A stretch of DNA of 64,000 nt from Halichondria panicea (taxonomy: Eukaryota > Porifera > Demospongiae > Suberitida > Halichondriidae), in contig NC_087392.1 of the NCBI RefSeq assembly GCF_963675165.1, positions 4,485,442-4,549,441 of the forward strand. The letters run 5' to 3'. The notes beneath the pieces were generated by a model. The model was not told where the DNA came from. It saw nothing but the letters and a program-made list of their open reading frames with translations, and ran no database searches. Below are positions 38,555 to 48,611 of the stretch, piece after piece. Positions within the stretch are counted from its first letter, which is position 1. The number at the start of each line of letters is the position of its first letter. The position numbers and the translations under genes were made by a program.

Positions 38555-38761
38555 AAGGGACGAGTCGAGTGCCTATATTACAAGGAGCAAGTGAGACAGG
38601 CCAAGCAGATCATGACACCCTTCACACTGCGGAGTTACAAGTGCTGAGTCAGCTCCCGGCCAAGGTGTCCAGTACGGAGCAATGTCAACTGACGGATACT
38701 CAGTGGACGTTGTACAGGGGCGTGGTGGAGAGGTCACTCAGGGTCAATCAAGGTCGACATG
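38555..38761 (+). pseudogene. SMARCAD1-like AKQIM exon, copy at the 3' side of K4
   Basis: AG acceptor at 38553-38554 and GTGAGT donor at 38762. The block reads RQAKQIMTPFTLRS, then frame change, then LPAKVSSTEQC, then TQWTLYRGVVERSLRVNQGRHG. Splice sites look usable, but a deletion of the RRLKSQ part breaks the frame. It sits 470 bases from the K4 stop. Confidence 0.65.
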
Positions 38762-39231
38762 GTGAGTGCCTGCAGGGAAATGTTGTGTGTTGGGAGATTG
38801 TGGCTAGTTTGTGTTGTGGGTTAGTCGTAAGAGAGGCAGTGGGTGTGGTTTCATGCAGAGATTGCTTCCGTTCACAGTCCCTTAAACATTGTGTTGTCCT
38901 CAATATTGGAGCAGATGGTTGTCAATTGACCTGCTATGTTATCATGCAACTCTTAACATAATTATTGCACTGAGTAAGTATACTGCTCATTTTGTGAAGT
39001 AATTAACCTACCGTATAACTGACGATCTGGCTAATCTAAGTTAGAATCTTGGGTATATTAACAAATGTCCTATTCTCGCAATAATTATTACTTTTCATCA
39101 CCAAATTTGTTACTTGTTGTGTGCTTCTATGCTGTCTGATAACTTACGATCAACTCTAGATCTTTTATATAATAATTTTTTTAAGCATAATAAAACACAC
39201 AAAAAACAAGTTACGAGGTACAGTACAGTAA

Positions 39232-41469
39232 CTATACAAAAGTAACTATTTCACATTTTGTCGGTGCACCATATCCACCCACCACCATCAGTTTGTTCCC
39301 AGGGAGGGCAACAGTGTGGCATGATGATCGAGGTATTGACATTTGACTAATGACAGTCAATGATGTCTCGCTATACTGATGTATGTCCTTAGTCTTATCT
39401 CTATTGGAGTCCCTCCCACCCACCGCCAGCAGGTGGCCATTGATGGTAACGAGAGAGGAGTCACTAACTGGTAAAGGGGCAATCTTCTCCCATATAGCTG
39501 AGCTTAGCTGCGACTGAGTTAGTTGTCTTAATGAGCATTTGTACACTGAATACTTCTTCTCAGCTCGTGGGTGTATGTACACATAGTCTCCACAGATCGT
39601 TGTTGATAGGTCATCGGTTCGCACAGGTAGTGAGGCAGCAATAGACCATCGCATGAGAGCAGTGTTTAATATCTCGACTGTATGTTTTGAATCGCAATAT
39701 CCTCCAGTCACTACAAGTGTGTTGTTAGCGCACACAGCTCCAGGTCCCCACCGTCTAGTTGGCATGGGAGGGAAGTGTTCGACCCATTTGTTGTTAATAT
39801 AGCTGTAGAGTTTGTTACTATAGCCTGGTGTGTCTGAATATCCCCCCACAGTTGTGAGCATGTCATCAACACTGACAATAGTGAAGTTCTTATTAGGGCA
39901 TCGTGGTAACTTGTGCCATTGATTGTTGCTGAACTCATAAACAGTTTTACTTCCGTATGAATTAAAGTATGCCTTGTCTCCAATCACAGCTGATGATCCA
40001 TGCCCCATAGTATCAGGTGCATCAGGTAGTGACTCTATTGTAACAGGTTTCATTATTGTAGCTTGTTCTTCTTGCAGTGCAACTTGATGCATTCGAGTCG
40101 ATAAATAGTGAATTTTGTCGTTCTTGCTTGCCAACGTTTGTCTCAGGTCAGTCACTTCTCTGTCTCGTTGATCAATGGATTGTTGGAGGGCAGTAATGTT
40201 CTCCTCACTGGATTGCAACTCCTGGTTGAGTCTCCTCAGCTGTCTCTCCCTGGCTTCAGCCTCATGTTGAAGGGTTGCTTTGTCCTGTCGAAAAGTTTGG
40301 TTTTCAATATCCTTGGTGTGTAAGTGTTCGTTGTTTTGTGTTATTGTCTCTTGATTTGAATGTAGCTGTGTCTCTTTTTCCGTTATAAGCTGTTGACTTT
40401 CTTGCAGTTGTTCGTTTTTTTCTGTTATATTTTGTTCGCTCAATTGTATTTGCTCTTGATTTTCTGTTATAATTTGTTGTTTTCTTAGTAGTTGTTCATC
40501 TTTCTCTCTGAGCATCTGGTCTAGGTCTTTTTGGGAGCTTTCCTGGTATTGTGGTGTCCTCTTGAGAGCATCCAGTGTTTGGCAAAGCTGTTGGGAAGAT
40601 GGCCGTTCAACATCTCTGTCTTCGAGGCAGTGATGAGCAATCAGCAGTAGAGGGTGGGTGGGCTCAATCAGGCTCATGTGGGCTTCCCGTCTTATCAGTT
40701 CTGAAATTGGCAATTTAGCTTCAACTGTGCGAGATGGACTTCTTGGATCAGGAAGTTGAACAGTGTCAAATCGATCTGTTGGTTTTGGAAATTTTCGAGT
40801 TATAGTCTGAACTAGAAGCACACCAAATGAGAAGGTGTCTAGTTTCTCTGTGTACACTGGTGGCTCGTTTAGTGCCTCGGGTGACATGAAGGCTGGTGTT
40901 CCCGGGCATGTGGTCATTGTGGCTAGTCGGGTGGTGTTTATGTCCATGAATTTGGACATTCCAAAATCGGTGAGTTTGGCTCGAGTGCCTGCAATGAGTA
41001 GGACATTGTTGCTGGAGAGGTCGCGGTGGATGATCCCATTGGAGTGGAGAAAGGCAAGTGCTTGAGTTATGTCATAGGAGAGGTTGACTTGGATGTGGTA
41101 GGGAATGTCTCCAGGTGATGACTCTAGGAAGTGTGTCAGACTCTCGTCCATGAGCTCCATAAGAAGAACTGGTGCATTTGTGTCGGGATCGCGATAGGTC
41201 CCCAAGTACTGTACAATGTTGGGGTGGTTGATACGTTTCAGAAATGCACACTCTGTTTCAAATCTTCTAAACGGGTGTCTATGTTCTTTGCCAGGATCAG
41301 GAACAGCCATTTGAAAAAGCACTGGATAGAGTAGCTTGGCAGCACAGAGTAGCTGGTCACACTTGGCTTTACACACTGCCCCATAGGAGCCAGTACCAAG
41401 TGTATCATTCTTGAACAGTTGAACATTTCTAAATATGTACTCTTGTTCACTGTCTTGTCTCTCAGCCAT
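39232..41469 (-). CDS. K4: TKL-type kinase-coiled coil-kelch protein, intact
   Basis: Open frame of 745 codons from MAERQDSEQ. Kinase motifs are at the same residues as in K1: G25/G27/G30, Lys45, HRD 148-150 (HRDLSSNN), DFG 168-170. The coiled coil is slightly longer, with repeated EKxEQLxxxQQxITEN-like units, and reaches about residue 455. The kelch propeller ends CEIVTFV. One local change is a shortened blade where other copies read DSKxLNTVEIL. Neighbours are the AKQIM exon at 38555 (downstream) and the NHPLL exon at 42391 (upstream, pushed away by a 685 bp MULE-like insertion). Function beyond a cytoplasmic kinase with a protein-binding propeller is unknown. Confidence 0.92.
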   Translation of the reverse strand: MAERQDSEQEYIFRNVQLFKNDTLGTGSYGAVCKAKCDQLLCAAKLLYPVLFQMAVPDPGKEHRHPFRRFETECAFLKRINHPNIVQYLGTYRDPDTNAPVLLMELMDESLTHFLESSPGDIPYHIQVNLSYDITQALAFLHSNGIIHRDLSSNNVLLIAGTRAKLTDFGMSKFMDINTTRLATMTTCPGTPAFMSPEALNEPPVYTEKLDTFSFGVLLVQTITRKFPKPTDRFDTVQLPDPRSPSRTVEAKLPISELIRREAHMSLIEPTHPLLLIAHHCLEDRDVERPSSQQLCQTLDALKRTPQYQESSQKDLDQMLREKDEQLLRKQQIITENQEQIQLSEQNITEKNEQLQESQQLITEKETQLHSNQETITQNNEHLHTKDIENQTFRQDKATLQHEAEARERQLRRLNQELQSSEENITALQQSIDQRDREVTDLRQTLASKNDKIHYLSTRMHQVALQEEQATIMKPVTIESLPDAPDTMGHGSSAVIGDKAYFNSYGSKTVYEFSNNQWHKLPRCPNKNFTIVSVDDMLTTVGGYSDTPGYSNKLYSYINNKWVEHFPPMPTRRWGPGAVCANNTLVVTGGYCDSKHTVEILNTALMRWSIAASLPVRTDDLSTTICGDYVYIHPRAEKKYSVYKCSLRQLTQSQLSSAIWEKIAPLPVSDSSLVTINGHLLAVGGRDSNRDKTKDIHQYSETSLTVISQMSIPRSSCHTVALPGNKLMVVGGYGAPTKCEIVTFV

Positions 41470-41660
41470 ATAGCTATTGAGTTATTAGCAAACTATAGGT
41501 GTACGGTTTAAGCTAGCTAGAAAAGAGGTTGTGGCTTTTGTGAGCTTTTTGAATGTTAGGTTTATTCATGAGTGATTTGTATTTTCTTGTACCATGGTTA
41601 CAGTAGCTTAATTATAATCATGCATGTTTTGTTGTCCACCTTTTCATTGTGTGTGTATCT

Positions 41661-42345
41661 TAGTCTCGCGGGCCATACTCCACAATCTGATACTACGTAT
41701 GGTGACTATTGCCAGGTTTTTGTGTACAGTTCTGGAATTTCGGAACGATGGCATTTCAAGAATTTCCACACAAAAATGCAAAAATGTACCGCAAGCATTC
41801 AAAAGGGGTGTGGTTTAAAATTGTTCACCAAGCTACACTGTACTGATCTGAGTCTGTTGGTTTGTACAATCAGGCACTCTAAAGGATCAAGACTATCATT
41901 GTATTGCTTTCTTGAATATGTAGCTGATGGATAGCTGCAGTCAAGAATGAAAAGAAAGATTAGGGAGCCCAAAAGTTGGCAAAACTATGGTTTCATTTAT
42001 TCCAAGCAGAAATAGCCATGGCAAGACCTCTTCTCCAGAGTTTAATACTGAACATGAGATAATGTGATATGGAAGCAGAAATCAATGCATGCAATAGACA
42101 ACATTTTCTTGTATTATTTTGCAGCTCTACAGATCTAGATCTACAATTGTTGAGTATGAATCATCTATTGTCTTGATACTGAGTCTATGTTCACATGATA
42201 GCTTCTTCCACTTGAGATACTTTCAGTCGCTGTAGAGTATGGTAACATTGTGGTTAATTGACAGGATACATTCCACTGCGACACGAAAACCTGGCAATAG
42301 TCACCATATGTAGTATCAGATTGTGGAGTATGGCCCGCGAGACTA
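41661..42345. mobile_element. MULE-like non-autonomous element, 685 bp
   Basis: It begins TAGTCTCGCGGGCC and ends with the complement GGCCCGCGAGACTA. Inverted repeats extend about 60 bp (41661-41720 and 42286-42345) with about one mismatch. It is flanked by a 9 bp target duplication TGTGTATCT (41652-41660 and 42346-42354). Removing it restores a K4-to-NHPLL-exon spacing of about 228 bases, like that at K6 (240). The first bases TAG(T)CTCG resemble those of the 3959-5070 element, so both may use one transposase type. No transposase is encoded. Confidence 0.9.
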
Positions 42346-42390
42346 TGTGTATCTGTTCATTGTGGGTCTTTGTACCCCTTCTCCACTACC

Positions 42391-42600
42391 GGTGATGAGC
42401 TCAACAAGAAAATGGACGTACATGTTGGTAGAGTTTCGCAAGGCCACCAACCATCCTCTACTCCTGAGACACCACTACACTGACGACACCCTCCATGCAC
42501 TGCATTACCAGTCACAGATATATGCTGCTGCATGCAACCTTGTGTAGGAGGATATGAGTGTAATGTCTGATTTTGAGCTGTACCTCTGTACACTGTACAA
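42391..42600 (+). pseudogene. SMARCAD1-like NHPLL exon remnant upstream of K4
   Basis: It reads DELNKKMDVHVGRVSQGHQPSS in one frame and EFRKATNHPLLLRHHYTDDT in another, then EDMSVMSDFELYLCTLYK before a TGTGTG donor region. The first part is frameshifted and a TAG precedes EDMSVM. The DELN...NHPLL...DFEL order matches Fun30/SMARCAD1. Confidence 0.65.
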
Positions 42601-43110
42601 AGTGTGTGGGTGTGTGGGTGTGTTCATTGTATGGGAGGTGCATGACTGCATGCATGTGCATTGCAGGCTCATTCTTATGATACAGGAAATGGTTGCCAAA
42701 TATGACGTTTTGGGTGTGGTTTGGTAGATAAAATGATTCTTTATCCTTCATTATCCTCGCGACAGAGACTTTATGTTTTTAGTAGCTCAATATGTGTGCA
42801 TGCACAATGCATGCACACACATAATTATACGTATAATAGTCACTCGGGAAATATCAGTAAAATGAAAAAGAACAGTATAACTTTGATTATCCGGCTTGGC
42901 AATTTTCTCTAAAAATGGGCGTGTCTCTTGATGCGCATGCGTAATTAACAGCTGTTACCATGGACACAGGCATGTATATTTTCTGCCGCAGAATGATTCA
43001 TTCAGACGCCCAAGTGCACTAAATTAATGGGTGCGCATGGATCAAGATATTGTTTATTTTCAATTATCTGCAGTTATCCGGAACCATATATAGATGTCTG
43101 GGTTCTACTG
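42601..43110. other. No gene recognised
   Basis: Contains short segments similar to the interior of the Tigger-like element at 50856-51271 (ATATGACGTTTTGGGTGTGG near 42700, CCTTCATTATCCTCG near 42747), so it is probably a decayed copy of that family. Otherwise AT-rich. Confidence 0.45.
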
Positions 43111-43244
43111 CTACAAGCTAAGAGGATACTCCTGCTCACGGGGACTCCACTACAGAACAACCTGCTGGAATGTCTCTACTCAGTTTTGTTATTCCTTTCA
43201 AACTGTTTTCTACTCAAATCAGAAAGACCTTCTCTAGAGCTAGG
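43111..43244 (+). pseudogene. SMARCAD1-like helicase exon (TGTP exon), copy 1, frameshifted
   Basis: It reads [20 protein letters not shown], where the intact copy near 57480 reads LLEL and continues [10 protein letters not shown]. The LLLTGTPxQNNLLEL motif is SNF2 helicase motif III. A 4-base deletion (CTGGAATGTCTC for CTGGAGCTCATGTCTC) shifts the frame. Confidence 0.7.
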
Positions 43245-43464
43245 GTGAGTGGAGGTTGCCCTTGAGTCATTTTAAATGACAAAAATGTAGTCCAATTGAC
43301 TGTATAATTTTAGAACGTTCTAGAATTAAAAGTATAAAAATCTCTTTATAAGATGCATATGGTGTGTTTTTTAGGTCACAAACTTTAGTTTTTCTGTACA
43401 GTTCACAGTTCTTACTACACTGCCCCCCCCCCCCCCCACACACACACACACACACATCCCACAG

Positions 43465-43671
43465 AGAGTGGAACGCTCAGGTGCCTACTACCAGGAGTAA
43501 GTGAGACAGACCAAGCAGATCATGACGCCCTTCACTCTAGATCTGGAGGCTCAACGGTCACAAGTGCTGAGCCAGCTCCTGGCCAAAGTGTCGAGCCAGC
43601 ATTGCCTGCTGACAGAGACTAAGTGGAGATTGTACAGAGACGTGGTGGAGAGGTCAATCAGGGTCCACATG
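43465..43671 (+). pseudogene. SMARCAD1-like AKQIM exon, copy 3
   Basis: AG acceptor at 43463-43464 and GTAAGT donor at 43672. It reads RVERSGAYYQE, stop, VRQTKQIMTPFTLDLEAQ, then SQVLSQLLAKVSS, then RLYRDVVERSIRV. The TAA in place of the Gln codon (CAGGAGTAAGTG) is the main lesion; most of the rest is open. Confidence 0.65.
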
Positions 43672-43724
43672 GTAAGTGTCTACAGGGGAATGTTGTGTGT
43701 CTGGAGATTGTGGCTATACAAGTA

Positions 43725-44573
43725 CAGTGGAACCTCTGAATAAAGGACACTTTGGGAGCAGAGCTTTAATTTTGTCCTTTTTTCGGAGGTTGTCCTCTGG
43801 TGGGAGGTTCATTCAAATAGCCATCAGCATGTATGGTCTGTATACAGTAGACTTTCGTTAATCCGGCCATCCTTGGAAAAGTGCAGCTTGGCCGGAATAG
43901 CGAGGTGACCGCATTTCAGAAAATAGCCCCGGCTAAAAACCGACCTTACCTTGATTCTAATGACTAATTTTGCAGTTCCATCTCTAGGGGATAATCATCC
44001 TGCTCTCTAGCTATTTAAGTGTAATAAAAAAATTATGCTCAAACTATGAATTATGCAATAACATAATAAACGATCTAGGTGTGGTTACCTTTTTGTTCGT
44101 TATGAGAGGCAGTTTTGCACAGTTGGGAGCACGAAGCTTGTCCTCTGTCCGGAATCAAGAAGGTCTGCTCGTGCATGGGGGTTGCTTTTGTGTACTTATA
44201 CATAGTAATTTCAATTCGTGTCATATATATATATATCTAGATCTAGTGTCCTTTAATTAGAGAGGTTGTCCTCTATTGGAAGCAGTGGCGGATCCAGGAA
44301 TGTTGAGAGGGAGGTTCCAAAACAGTTAATTTTACTAAAGAAAAGGTCATCATCACTTTTCCTAAGCAGTGAGCATGTGCATTAGAGAGCGCTGCCCACA
44401 TATCAATTGCATAGCATCAGCCTATAGTACTACAGATCACGATCGTTCAAGCTGAGTTGCTAGCTATAGTAAGTTGATCTCCAGTGTGTTCATGTGTGAA
44501 AGGGGGTACGTTCCATGGAACCCATGGAACCTGTCTGGATCCGCCACTGGCCCGGAGGGTATAGGTTCCACCG
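43725..44573. mobile_element. Tigger-like element (CAGTGGAACCTCT end) carrying nested insertions
   Basis: A TA precedes CAGTGGAACCT at 43725, and the right end AGGTTCCACCG at 44573 is followed by TA. Flanking host sequence matches the uninterrupted 38795-38830 region, so the whole span is an insertion after the AKQIM exon. Inside are a segment starting CAGTAGACTTTCGTTAATCC at about 43852, related to the element at 50856-51271, and the MITE at 44283-44549. No transposase frame was found. Confidence 0.7.
44283..44549. mobile_element. hAT-like MITE with CAGTGGCGGATCCAG ends, uninterrupted, 267 bp
   Basis: Same ends as the 8963-10199 element, read in reverse orientation. Matching internal blocks include TTGATATGTGGGCAG and CACTGGAGATCAAC. 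It shows what the MITE looked like before the LINE fragment entered at AGGAAAAGTG. The target duplication is unclear. Confidence 0.8.
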
Positions 44574-45239
44574 TATATATATACTTTGTGTTGTGGATCA
44601 GTTGTAAAAGAGGCAGGAAGTTCTCGAAGTATCATGTAGCACTCGGCTTCGCCTCGAGCTACATGAGCTTCTCGAACTTCGGCTTGGCCAATAATATCCA
44701 TAGAGTACTCGCAACCGTGCATTAACTAGTACGTAGAGCTGATAAGAACATTTTTTTCTATGTAATCCCTGGCATATGACTTGTCACAACCATAATTGAC
44801 CACGTAACTTCCAGGTCCGAAAACTCAACACAAATAGACTTTAACCGTTCTTGTGCAGAGCTACCTACTAGCTAAGTTATATCGAAAGATGTTGCTACGC
44901 ACAAGTCTGAATAGTCTGCAATGGCCTCCATAACTCGAGGCCAAAGCATTACTTTTTAAATCCACAAATTGAAGTCAAAGGAAATATATTAATAGATCAA
45001 GCCTGTATATAGATGCTCTTACTTGCAGTTCATTTGATCGTGAGCAGCTTAACACACACACACACACACACATTATACCTTGCTTGTCTATGCACATATT
45101 AGTGTATACTGCTCGTTAAATGATGTACTGCTGGGATGATTTGATGAGTTTAGGTTAAGGGATGATTTGATGAGTTTAGGTTAAGGGATCGCCAAATAAG
45201 CCATGTTTAGGAACTGCATATACCCCTAATGTATGTACA
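44574..45239. other. No gene recognised; spacer
   Basis: Contains an imperfect inverted repeat at 44613-44678 (GAAGTTCTCGAAG with CTTCTCGAACTTC), a CA run at 45052-45072 and a 30-base direct repeat GATGATTTGATGAGTTTAGG at 45134-45188. Confidence 0.5.
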
Positions 45240-46060
45240 CAGGGTTTCATCTAGTTGGGGGGGGAAGCTTCCCCCCCAGAATGCTCAGCTTTCCCCCCCA
45301 AAGAGAGGGGAAATAGGAGGAGAGAGAGGGAGAGGGGGAGGGAGAGAGAGGGAGAGGGAGGGAGGGAGAGAGAGAGGGGGAGGGAGGGGGAGAGAGAAAG
45401 AGAGGGAGAGGGAGAGGGAGGGAGGGAGGGAGAGGGAGAGGGAGAGGGAGGGAGAGAGAGAGGGAGGGAGGGAGGGAGGGAGAGAGAGGGGGAGAGAGAG
45501 GAGAGGGAGGGAGGGAGAGAGAGAGGGAGAGGGAGGGAAGGGGAGGGAGGGAGGGAGAGAGAGAAGGAGAGGGAGGGAGGGGGAGAGAGAGAGGGGGAGG
45601 GAGAGGGAGGGGGAGGGAGGGAGGGGGAGAGGGAGAGGGAGGGGAGAGAGAGGGAGGGAGAGAGAGGGAGAGGGAGAGAGAGAGAGAGAGAGAGAGAGGG
45701 GGCGGAGGCGTACTATACCCAACATTATCTAGCACGGTTTAGCTTTGCTAGAGGATGATTGGTCATCACCTAGTCTTACCACAAATCTATCCATTGCTTT
45801 TGTATATAATTAGTATACATATGGTTTCTATAGTGTTCTATAGATACGGTCCACAATTTCAAACCAGCATACCAATTAAGTTACAGTAATATGGAGTTGC
45901 CTGTCAATGCACATTGCCAGAAGTACATCGCTAATAGGCACCAACAACAAACATATAGTGGGTGTGGTTAACTGAAGTGGGTGTGACCTCAACTTTTTCG
46001 CGCTTACGCGCAGTTTATTTTAAAACTTCCCCCCAAACTTGAAATCCTGGATGAAACCTG
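45240..46060. mobile_element. Probable MITE with expanded polypurine core
   Basis: The left end CAGGGTTTCATCTAG and right end CTGGATGAAACCTG are imperfect inverted repeats, followed inside by G-run/C-run blocks (GGGGGGGAAGC and CTTCCCCCC) that also pair. The target duplication is unclear. The interior holds the polypurine tract. Confidence 0.55.
45303..45709. repeat. Polypurine (GAGGG/GAGA)n tract, about 405 bases
   Basis: The plus strand is almost pure G and A, in mixed GAGA and GAGGGAGG units. All six frames through it are open, but they give only R/E/G or S/L/P low-complexity peptides, so I treat it as noncoding. Such a tract has mirror symmetry suitable for triplex (H-DNA) formation. Confidence 0.95.
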
Positions 46061-46230
46061 GTATATATAATAATTATTATTAACAACACTGGCATGGTGC
46101 AATCCAAAAAACAGTTATTTTTCATTGCTTCTGCATGCTGTCATGCTGATTCAAATACATAACGAATAAATCTATAATTATTATGCAAATTAATTTTAAT
46201 GAACAAATTTGATACATGTACATGCATGTG

Positions 46231-48348
46231 CTATACACAAGTAGCTATTTCACATTTTCTCCTTGTATCGTCTCCTCCCACCACCATCAGTTTGTTCCCA
46301 GGGAGGGCAGCAGTGACGCATGCTGCTCGAGGTGTTGACATTTGATTTTTTATAATCCATGATGTCTCGTTGTACTGATATATGTTCTTAGTGTATTCTC
46401 CATTAGAGTAGTGCTCCCCACCCACTGCCAGCAGGTGGCCATTGATGGTAACAAGAGTGGACCAGCTAACTGGTAAAAGGGCAATCTTCTTCCATATAGC
46501 TGAGCTTGGTTGTGACTGAGTTATTTGTCTTACTGAGCATTTGTACACTGAATACTTCTCTTGAGCATGAATAGCTCGTGGGTGTATATACACGTAGTCT
46601 CCACAGATTGCTGTTGATGGGTGACGGGTTGGCACAGGTAATGAGCTAACAATAGACCATTGCATGTTAGCAGTGTTTAATATTTCGACTGTATTTAAAA
46701 TTTTTGAATCACGAAATCCTCCAGCCACTACAAGCGTGTTGTTAGCGTACACAGCTCCAGGTGTCCATCGTCTAGTTGGCATGGGAGGGAAGTGTTCAAC
46801 CCATTTGTTGTTAATGTAGCTGTAGAGTTTGTTAGTATAGTATTGTGTGTCTGACCGTCCCCCCACAGTTGTGAGCATGTCATCAACATTGACAATCGTG
46901 AAGCACTCGTTATGGTAAGTTGGTAACTCATGCCAATGATTGTTACTGAACTCATAAACAGTTGTGCTTCTATTATTAAGGTATGCCTTGTCTCCAATCA
47001 CGGCAGATGATCCAGACCCAATATTAACAGGTGCTGACTCGATTGTAACAGGTTTCTTCAGTGTAGCTTGCTCATATTGCAATGCAACTTGGTGCATTCG
47101 AGTCGATAAATCATGAGATTCCTCTTTCTTGCTTGCCAACGTTTCTCTCAGTTGAGTCACTTCTCTGTCTCGTTGATCGATGGCTTTTTGGAGGGCAGCA
47201 GTGTTCTCCTCATTTGATTGCAACTCTTGGTTGAGTCTCCTCAGCTGTCTCTCCCTGGCTTCAGCCTCCTGTTGAAGGGTTGCTTTGTCATACTGGAGGG
47301 TTTGAATTTCATTAGCTTGTGTATGAAAATGTTCATTGTTTTGTGTTATTGTCTCTCGATTTGCTTGTAGTTGTTCATCTTTCTCTCTGAGCATCTGGAG
47401 CAGGTCTTGTTGGGAGCTTTCCTGGTACCGTGGGGTCCTCTTGAGAGCATCCAGTGTTTGGCAAAGCTGTTGGGAAGATGGTCGTTCAACATCTCTGTCT
47501 TTGAGGCAGTGCCGAGCAATTGGTAGTAGAGGATGGGTGGGCTCAATCAGGCTCATGTGAGCTTGTCTTCTCTCTAGTTCTGGAATCGGCAATCTAGCTT
47601 CAACTGTGCGCCCTGGATTTCGTGGATCGGGAAGTTGAACAGTATCAAATGGATCTGTTGGATTTGGAAACTGTCGAGTTGTGGTCTGAACTAGAAGCAC
47701 ACCAAATGAGAAGTTGTCTAGTTTCTCTGTGTACACTGGTGGTTGGTTTAGTGCCTCTGGAGACATGAAGGCTGGTTTTCCCGGGCATGTGGTCATTGTG
47801 GCTTGTCGGGTGATGTTTATGTCCCTGAATTTAGACATTCCAAAATCGGTGACTTTGGCTCGAGTGCCTGCGATCAGTAGAACATTGTTGCTGGAGAGGT
47901 CGCGATGGATGATTCCATTGGAGTGGAGAAAGGCAAGTGCTTGAACGATGTCATAGGAGAGGTTGACTTGAATGTGGTAGGGAATGTCTCCAGGTAATGA
48001 CTCCAGGAAGTGTGTCAAACTCTCATCCATAAGTTCCATGAGAAGAACTGGTGCATTTGTGTCCGGATCGCGATAGGTCCCCAAGTACTGTACAATGTTG
48101 GGATGGTTGATACGTTTTAGAAATGCACACTCTGTTTCGAATCTTCTAAACGGGTGTCTATGTTCTTTGCCAAGATCAGGAACAGTCATCTGGAAGAGCA
48201 CTGGATAGAGTAGCTTGGCAGCACAGAGTAGCTGGTCACACTTGGCTTTACACACTGCCCCGTAGGAGCCAGTACCAAGGGTATCATTTTTGAAGAGTTG
48301 AACATTTCTAAATATGTACTCTTGTTCACGGTCTTGTCTCTCGGCCAT
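46231..48348 (-). CDS. K5: TKL-type kinase-coiled coil-kelch protein, intact, short coiled coil
   Basis: Open frame of 705 codons from MAERQDREQ. Catalytic motifs are intact: GTGSYGAV, Lys45, HRDLSSNN, DFGMSKF; the activation segment reads CPGKPAFMSPEAL (Lys for the usual Thr). The coiled coil is about 35-40 residues shorter than in K4, lacking several QxITENxEQ-like units. Before the kelch domain, three to four residues of the ESLPDAP linker are missing. The propeller has the standard repeats and ends CEIATCV. The usual NHPLL exon is not found upstream; an R1 repeat, MITEs and spacer occupy that side. Downstream lies the polypurine MITE. Confidence 0.91.
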   Translation of the reverse strand: MAERQDREQEYIFRNVQLFKNDTLGTGSYGAVCKAKCDQLLCAAKLLYPVLFQMTVPDLGKEHRHPFRRFETECAFLKRINHPNIVQYLGTYRDPDTNAPVLLMELMDESLTHFLESLPGDIPYHIQVNLSYDIVQALAFLHSNGIIHRDLSSNNVLLIAGTRAKVTDFGMSKFRDINITRQATMTTCPGKPAFMSPEALNQPPVYTEKLDNFSFGVLLVQTTTRQFPNPTDPFDTVQLPDPRNPGRTVEARLPIPELERRQAHMSLIEPTHPLLPIARHCLKDRDVERPSSQQLCQTLDALKRTPRYQESSQQDLLQMLREKDEQLQANRETITQNNEHFHTQANEIQTLQYDKATLQQEAEARERQLRRLNQELQSNEENTAALQKAIDQRDREVTQLRETLASKKEESHDLSTRMHQVALQYEQATLKKPVTIESAPVNIGSGSSAVIGDKAYLNNRSTTVYEFSNNHWHELPTYHNECFTIVNVDDMLTTVGGRSDTQYYTNKLYSYINNKWVEHFPPMPTRRWTPGAVYANNTLVVAGGFRDSKILNTVEILNTANMQWSIVSSLPVPTRHPSTAICGDYVYIHPRAIHAQEKYSVYKCSVRQITQSQPSSAIWKKIALLPVSWSTLVTINGHLLAVGGEHYSNGEYTKNIYQYNETSWIIKNQMSTPRAACVTAALPGNKLMVVGGDDTRRKCEIATCV

Positions 48349-48611
48349 AGCTATTGACTTGTTAGCAAACTATAGGTGTACAGTTTAACATGGCTAGCTA
48401 TAGAAGGGGTCATGTGCAGAGTAGATATTCATGACCCATATGACATCATTAGTAACTATAGTTACAGTACCACGGAATGCCTTACATTGCATGTGGTGGC
48501 CGTTCCTTAGTAACCATAAGCAAATACTGATCTAGCGTGTTGAGCTCTTAATTATCTATTGGTGCATGTTTAGCTGTGAGCTGGCTATATTGGCTATACA
48601 ATGTAGGCTAT

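Noticed and set aside
44447-44725. Overlapping 83- and 91-codon frames near the Tigger-like element
   Set aside because: They run across the MITE end and an imperfect inverted repeat; no family resemblance and different content in other MITE copies.
45229-45758. Four overlapping open frames of 146-167 codons rich in R/E/G or S/L/P
   Set aside because: They are translations of the polypurine tract on both strands; low complexity with no family resemblance.
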